Shown here: piece after piece, positions 59,290-64,000 of the stretch | How the letters are laid out: each line of letters opens with the position of its first letter | Position numbering within the stretch: the first letter of the stretch is position 1 | Source of the DNA: Moniliella sp. 'wahieum' | Lineage: Eukaryota; Basidiomycota; Moniliellomycetes; Moniliellales; Moniliellaceae | Length of the DNA stretch: 64,000 nucleotides | Assembly: GCA_003971905.1 (NCBI GenBank) | Contig: RSEE01000069.1 | Location: forward strand, 310,001 to 374,000 | Reading direction: 5' to 3' | The notes under the pieces: model-generated | What the model was told of the DNA's origin: nothing | Seen by the model: only the letters and a program-made list of their open reading frames with translations | Databases searched by the model: none | Position numbers and translations under genes: made by a program

Positions 59290-60957
59290 ATCACGATCCT
59301 AAAAGATCATCATCATATACGTACGTTCTTGGTCACCAGATACGCCAGTCGGTCTTCCGTATCTACCAGTCGCTGCAGGACAAGCACCCGACCGGCCCGC
59401 GCAACCCGATGGCTGGTATTGTGGTCCGGCAGGTCGCCGAGCGCCCGCCGCCGACGCTGACCGGCGACGCGATCGAGGACGACGAGGGCCACCTGCTGGA
59501 AGATCTCGAGGTTCAAGACAAGGATGTGGACCGTGCTGCTGCTAGCTTCTCCCGCGACGTGGGAGGCGGCGTCAGTGGCTGGTCCCAGCCGCTGCTGCGG
59601 CTCGCACTCCAACATGACGACTTTAAGGCGGCTGTCAAGTCCATGGCTACTGCCATGTACCGGCACCTGCCCCGGCGCCCAGCTGCTCTGCACCAGCAGC
59701 TCACGGCTCTTGCCAAGCCGGACGGCGGTGTGCGCCCCATTGCCTGTGGGGCTCATCTACCGGCTCCTGGCCAAGATCCTCCTGCTGCATCACGTCCGCT
59801 CGCCCCTCTTGCGCACCCAGCTGGGTGTCAAGTCCAAGGGCGGCGTGGAGCCGATGGTGCGGCTGCTGGACCGCGTCGTCACCGGAGGCGACCAAGGCAA
59901 CGGCCCCGAGTGGGAGGACCGGGTCAAGTATGTGACGTCGCTCGACTTTACGAACGCGTTCAACACGCGTGGACCGACATGTGATGGCGCAGCCGTCAAC
60001 GACCACTACCGCGAGCTGGTGCCCTTTTAACCGCTGGGCATACGGACAGCACACGCAGCTGGTCGCGGGCGGTGCGGGAACGTGCGCACGATTGTCAGCC
60101 AGCAAGGCGTCCGGCAAGGCGATCCCTTTGGCCCCTTTTTCTTTTCCGTCGCGATCCGGACAGGCTCGCCGCGGCCCAGCGCGCTCGGCGACACGGGTGT
60201 GGTCGTATCCTACCTGGACGACACCTACCTGCTGTCGCGCGAGCCCAACGCACTGTCGCTCGTGTCGGGCGCCCTGCGGCACGGAAAGACGGGCTCGAGC
60301 TCAACGTAGCCAAGACCAAAGTCACCAGCGTGCAAGAGATGCAGCCCCAGGGTGCCAAGGTCCTCGGCTCGTGCATTGGGCCCCGGGACGCCCGCCTGGC
60401 CTTTCTGCGGGACAAGATTGCGGACCAAGCCTCTCGCTACCCCGCCCTGCATGGTCTCCTGCTGCAGGACCGGCTGCTGCTCTTGCGGCCGTGCCTGCAG
60501 CACAACCTCCGCCACCTGCTGCGCTGCATGCGGACCGACGATCTCGCGGAGGAGCTGCGCGAGATTGACATGCAGCTGTGGCAAGAGGTCAAGGCCATTC
60601 GGGGCGCCGACCCGGACGATGTGCGGGACAACGGTGGGACGAAGCTCTTCTTTCCCTGCCCGCCCGGAGCGGCGGGCTTGGCTTCTTCTCCCACCTCGAC
60701 GTTGCTCCCCACGCGCGGGCGGCCTCATGCGAGGAGGCGGATGTGTGGGTGGAAAAGGTGATTGTCGGCTGCCGACCGGAAAGAGAGAGAGAGACGCGCC
60801 AGCGGCCACCCGACAGTCGCAGCGGGAACGGACGACCGCCATGTTTGCCGACCAACAGGCGAAGCTACTGACCGAGCTGCCGCCCGAGTTGGGCCACCGG
60901 CTGCTAGAGAACGCCGAAGCGCTCAACCGGACGTGGATGTCGGTGGGCCCACCTTAA
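59290..60957 (+). mobile_element. Non-LTR retrotransposon reverse transcriptase, best copy
   Basis: RNA-directed DNA polymerase of a LINE-like element. In order: GVSGWSQPLLRLALQHDDFK (about 59575), LTALAKPDGGVRPIACG (about 59700; the KPDGGVRPIA motif is typical of RT motif 1-2), IYRLLAKILLLHHVRSPLLR, QLGVKSKGGVEPMV, YVTSLDFTNAFNTR (catalytic Asp of motif A), SQQGVRQGDPFGPFFF (motif B), VSYLDDTYLLS (YxDD catalytic motif), ELNVAKTKVTS, and a thumb-like region with LHGLLLQDRLLLLRPCLQHN. The C-terminal end is ELGHRLLENAEALNRTWM. Four or so frame shifts separate the motifs (near 59745, 59985, 60075, 60300, 60660). I found no endonuclease domain upstream, so the copy may be 5'-truncated. Degraded relatives lie at 46.7-47.6 and 56.7-57.3 kb in the opposite orientation. 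Confidence 0.85.
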
Positions 60958-61114
60958 GAACGACAAATGGCATATGCCCGGTGCGTGGAGCCGTATGCTG
61001 GGCCTGGGGGGCGGAGGGCAACGCAGAGTAGACGCGGGTGGTGAGCAGAATAGAAGCAGGAGGGAGAGGGATGTGCATGAAGACGTATGTCCAACGCTGC
61101 AACAACGCACCTAC

Positions 61115-62039
61115 TTAGTAGTGGCGTTTCCTATGGTGGCAGTGTTGGTGGACGTGACGAGCTTGGTGGGGGAGCGGCGTGTGAGAGCGTGTGGCGATGG
61201 CTAGCATGGTGCCCCGGCGACGTTGGTGAACATGGCACTGTTTTCTTTGCCCGGCGCAGGAGCTTCGCCAGGGACCAGGCAGGGGGAGATGAACCATAGG
61301 CCGCCTGGAGCAGGCCCCGCCCCGAGCTGCCCCCCTCGCCCTCACTGTCGGCCTCCCCGCCCTCCGATCCACCCACCTCGTTTCCCACTCCGTCCCCTCC
61401 TTCCTTGCCCGACTCCAACCCATCGTCGGATCCACCAGGCAAGGGGACAAGGCCGCCTCCGCAACGGAAGCCCTGCGCGCAAAGACAGCGTTGAGCGCTG
61501 CCCTCCGCGCCGACCGGCCACCGGCCCACTCGACGCCCCACGACCACGCCCGCCCCCATCGCGGGCCTCGCTGGCGTCTTGACTGCCTCCAAAAGATTCC
61601 CCCTCCGACTCGGAGGGGAGTAGTAAACACGACCACGTTTCTTTCCAGATGAACCACGCGCGCTTGTCCGGGACACATCCAACGCGGCAGTCGCTGCTGC
61701 CACTCCGATTCGCTCCGACCCGTTCGCCACGACATCTTCTGCGCTGCATTCGACTTGCTCGGGGGGTACCCCTTTCTTGCGAGCAATCGCCCTGATCGGC
61801 GCATCATCAGGTCCTGGCATTGGTCGCGTCGGTGACCGGGGATACGGCACAGGCCACACTTCGTGCCCCCAGTCGCCACTTGTTGGCAGACCGCTGCCGT
61901 ATGCCCGAAGCGGGAGCACCGCTCGCCTTGTAGAGGGCGCACCGTCATCGTACAACATTCTCGCCCCGCCGCAGTCACTTAGCCCGTTCCCTAGCTGTGG
62001 TTTCGCAACGCAGTCGATAGGGACAAGCGCATCCCGCAA
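61115..62039 (-). mobile_element. LINE ORF1-like gag fragment with CCHC zinc knuckles
   Basis: The minus strand carries CSRFGHTAAVCQ (about 61905) and the complete CX2CX4HX4C knuckle CGLCRIPGHRRDQC (about 61860), spaced as in nucleic-acid-binding gag/ORF1 proteins. Downstream come low-complexity Arg/Gly/Ser-rich frames that remain open to about 61115-61131. A different frame (61131-62039) is open for 302 codons, so at least one shift is present. The knuckle frame is the informative one. It lies tail-to-tail with the reverse transcriptase copy at 59.3-60.95 kb and so cannot be its own ORF1 in place. Alternatives are a host zinc-knuckle protein or another retroelement's gag. Confidence 0.55.
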
Positions 62040-62695
62040 GGCACATCATACCTTCACATTGATAGTTAGCGATGAGCGAGCGAGGCAATAGTGGGGACTT
62101 ACTAGTCACTCCAAGCAGGGCATGCGGTCAGCCGATGAGTGAGCTGACGTTCGGCATGTCGTTGCGCTCCTCGGCTTAGGCGCTTCGCCGGCACACAAAG
62201 GGCAATTGGAAGGGGAAGACTGGGTTGTGGGAGGATGCGAGTGGCCAAGAGAAATGAGCACCGGTTGGGACGAATCGAACATGGCTCTGCGCCCCCGATG
62301 CCGTGCATGGCCCCGCATTAGTGCCGCGGACTCAGGCGACAGAGTTAACGCTCATGCTGAAGGTGGTGGTGGTCAGGGCGATGCCTTGGCATACGTGTGT
62401 GGTGGTGGTGGGGGTGGTGGTGGTGGTGAGAGGATAGGGGGCAGGCCCGAAAACCAGCACATTCACTGGCAAACGGGCACTAGGGTTGCGACTCCGCAGC
62501 AACAGAATGAACTAGGGTTAATTATAATTCCAAGCCGCGCTTCGAGGGTGTACACACGCTATAGGGTGAAGAGTGCCGAGGGAAGCACGATGCTGCACCC
62601 GTAGGCAAAACTGTATATATACGGGCTCTATAGGGTACAGAGGGGGGGAGGTGGTAGATGCAGTGACTAATATGTGCTCTATAGGGTGAAGTGTG
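62040..62695. other. Junction region between retroelement debris and rDNA spacer
   Basis: It contains a (GGT)n tract at 62398-62431 and three scattered CTATAGGGT words (62558, 62628 and 62679), two followed by GAAG. These resemble ribosomal intergenic-spacer sequence. No gene. Confidence 0.45.
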
Positions 62696-62774
62696 TAGTA
62701 CTGACTGGGCGATACTGGGTTAACTTCGCAGATCGGACGGGATGCGGTGCTTTCACAGTTCTATGGCCGCGGAT
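62696..62774 (-). rRNA. 5S rRNA-like sequence, 3' part missing or divergent
   Basis: Read on the minus strand from 62774: ATCCGCGGCCATAGAACTG, then GAAAGCACCGCATCCCGTCC, GATCTGCGAAGTTAACCC and CAGTCAGTACTAC. This matches the first roughly 80 bases of fungal 5S rRNA, including the A-box/intermediate-element region. The expected 3' 35-40 bases (rest of box C and the closing helix) are not recognisable; the sequence instead runs into the CTTCACCCTATAG word found elsewhere in the spacer. It is on the same strand as the 28S gene, as 5S often is in basidiomycete rDNA units. Either a truncated pseudogene or a damaged assembly. Confidence 0.7.
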
Positions 62775-62784
62775 GCCTGTTGAG

Positions 62785-63065
62785 TTTGGAGGGGGGGTAT
62801 GGGGGGGAGGGTGTATTGAGGGGGGGAACCGTACTGGGGCATACCCCAGTAGGAGGACAGAGGGGGGGGGCAGAGGGGAGAATACACCAAGGGGCAACCC
62901 TGGGGGGACACAGGAGGGAGGAGGGAGAATACACAAGGGGCAACCCTAGTGGGGGCATACCCCAGGGGAGAGAGTACAAGGGGGACAGAGGGGAGAATAC
63001 ACTAAGGGAGAACCCTAGGGGGGCCTAGGGAGACCCGAGGGGGATACTCGCCGCAGTGGAGCGAG
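62785..63065. repeat. G-rich tandem repeats of the ribosomal intergenic spacer
   Basis: Imperfect repeats of GGGAGAATACACNAAGGGGCAACCCTAG at about 62873, 62921 and 62989, a CTGGGGCATACCCCAG hairpin at 62834-62849 with a partial second copy near 62949, and many G-runs. It lies between the 28S 3' end and the 5S-like sequence. Confidence 0.75.
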
Positions 63066-63307
63066 CTGGTGTGAGTAGGGTTTCGGGGTGCTCGGAGCGG
63101 GGTAAACAGCACTGAAAACGGGAGTAAAAGGGTATGGCTCAAACCTGATAGAGCGTCCGGCCCGCTCACGCAGTCTTCCCTCTTTTCTTTCCCTCTTTTT
63201 CTTCTTTCTTGCGCCGCAGGCGCGCTATTTTTTGGTATTTTTTTTCGGGGGGCATGCAGGGTAGGGTTGATGGGTGGACAGTGGACCCCCCTCCCGAGGG
63301 AGGGGGG

Positions 63308-63768
63308 GAATCAGAGGTGCCGAGATGGGCTTCAGCCGATCGTGGAACAAGCCCACTCTACGGCGTACGGCGCTCGGACCATGCCCCGTCGTCTGCGGGG
63401 GATTTGTAGTGTGCATAACATGTATCTTGTGGGGCGTGTGGTGGGGCGTCGCCCGCCACAGAGACCCCCCAGTGGTGTACGGCTTGCGCCTATTGGTACC
63501 CAGTCCAGCGCACATGCGAGCGTCTAGCACGAGTTCCACCTTAGAGGCGTTCAGGTGTTACTCGGCGGGCGCGGCTGCGCACCTCTGCCCGGTCGGACAG
63601 GTGCTCAACTGGAGGCCCGGCCCCGTGTTCCTCTCGTACTCGCCGGAACTACTTTTGTGACTCGCTTGTTACGGTAGGATAAACTAACCTGTCTCCGACG
63701 GTCTAAACCCAGCTCACGTTCCCTATGGTGGGTGAACAATCCAACGCTTGCCGAATTTTGCTGACGGC

Positions 63769-63804
<36 letters not shown>

Positions 63805-64000
63805 AACGTCGCTATGAACGCTTGGCTGCCACAAGCCAGTTATCCCGGGGGTGCATTTTCTGGCGCCTAAAACGCTCTGACAGGATAGTACCGAGGATGG
63901 GGTGTACGCCATCTGGGCTTACGCCGCGCGGGGCTCTACGAGTATCGCCCCCTCCCCGCCATCCGTGGGGGTGGCGCGGTGGGAAGGGGCGACTCGCATG
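63308..64000 (-). rRNA. 28S (large subunit) rRNA gene, 3' end, partial
   Basis: The minus strand gives the universally conserved 3' LSU blocks: GGGATAACTGGCTTGTGGCA, AAGCGTTCATAGCGACG, TTTTTGATCCTTCGATGTCG, GCTCTTCCTATCAT, TTGGATTGTTCACCCACC, GAACGTGAGCTGGGTTTAG, GAGACAGGTTAGTTTATCC, TACGAGAGGAAC (sarcin-ricin region nearby) and CTGAACGCCTCTAAG. Between them the sequence is unusually GC-rich and divergent from yeast. The 3' end is placed near 63308 by the GTAGAGTGGGCTTGTTCC and CGATCGGCTGA blocks that precede the end in yeast. The gene continues beyond the window edge. Confidence 0.93.

Noticed and set aside
62495-62690. TAGGGT words as telomere repeats
   Set aside because: They are scattered single words, mostly CTATAGGGT, not tandem TTAGGG, and they lie in the ribosomal spacer.
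1-64000. CRISPR arrays, operons or prokaryotic defence systems
   Set aside because: The window is eukaryotic (spliceosomal introns, 28S rRNA, Sm protein), and no regularly spaced direct repeats with unique spacers were seen.

Overview
The window is nuclear DNA from a fungus, most likely an intron-poor, GC-rich basidiomycete. The evidence is the gene set: a fused two-domain isopropylmalate isomerase, a Pil1-type eisosome protein, Bem1, Ysc84/Lsb3, Dcr2 and a Cdc5-type polo kinase. Introns are sparse and short (about 65-115 nt), mostly with GTACGT or GTATGT donors and CTGAC or CTAAC branch-like sites. The species cannot be fixed from this sequence. Nearly every conserved gene carries one or more single-base frame breaks inside well-conserved domains, often in homopolymers. 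This looks like uncorrected long-read indels rather than real gene death, so host genes are listed as CDS spans with the breaks noted.

Layout. 1-4.77 kb: almost gene-free, with one faint broken coding remnant. 4.8-41.2 kb: the housekeeping part, with eleven recognisable genes: LEU1 (+), a PIL1-like gene (-), SSE1/Hsp110 (-), SMD3 (+), DSD1 D-serine dehydratase (-), a RidA/Mmf1 gene (+), a divergent transketolase-like gene (-), a SIT4/PP6-type phosphatase (+), BEM1 (+), a CDC5/polo kinase (+), YSC84/LSB3 (-) and DCR2 (-) (twelve counting both members of the SSE1/SMD3 pair). SSE1 and SMD3 are divergent and share a 308-bp promoter that contains a perfect three-unit heat-shock element. Several genes (BEM1, CDC5, SIT4-type, YSC84, DCR2, PIL1) belong to polarity, cell-cycle and cortical biology, but nothing indicates an operon or a functional cluster.

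41.6-42.6 kb: an unidentified plus-strand coding remnant. 43.8-59 kb: a dense cluster of diverged duplicated blocks, at least three partial units, largely coding-like on the minus strand. They carry recurring peptides such as DDDPHPHFLWYD and degraded non-LTR reverse transcriptase tails. A broken Ty1/copia fossil with very short LTRs sits inside one unit. 59.3-60.95 kb: the best-preserved non-LTR reverse transcriptase copy (+). 61.1-62.0 kb: a minus-strand ORF with CCHC zinc-knuckle motifs (LINE ORF1-like), tail-to-tail with it.

62.4-64 kb: the edge of the ribosomal DNA. It holds a 3'-incomplete 5S-like sequence (-), G-rich spacer repeats, and the 3' end of a strikingly divergent 28S rRNA gene (-) that runs off the window. 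The right third therefore reads as an rDNA-flanking heterochromatin-like zone that has collected retroelements, next to an ordinary gene-rich arm.
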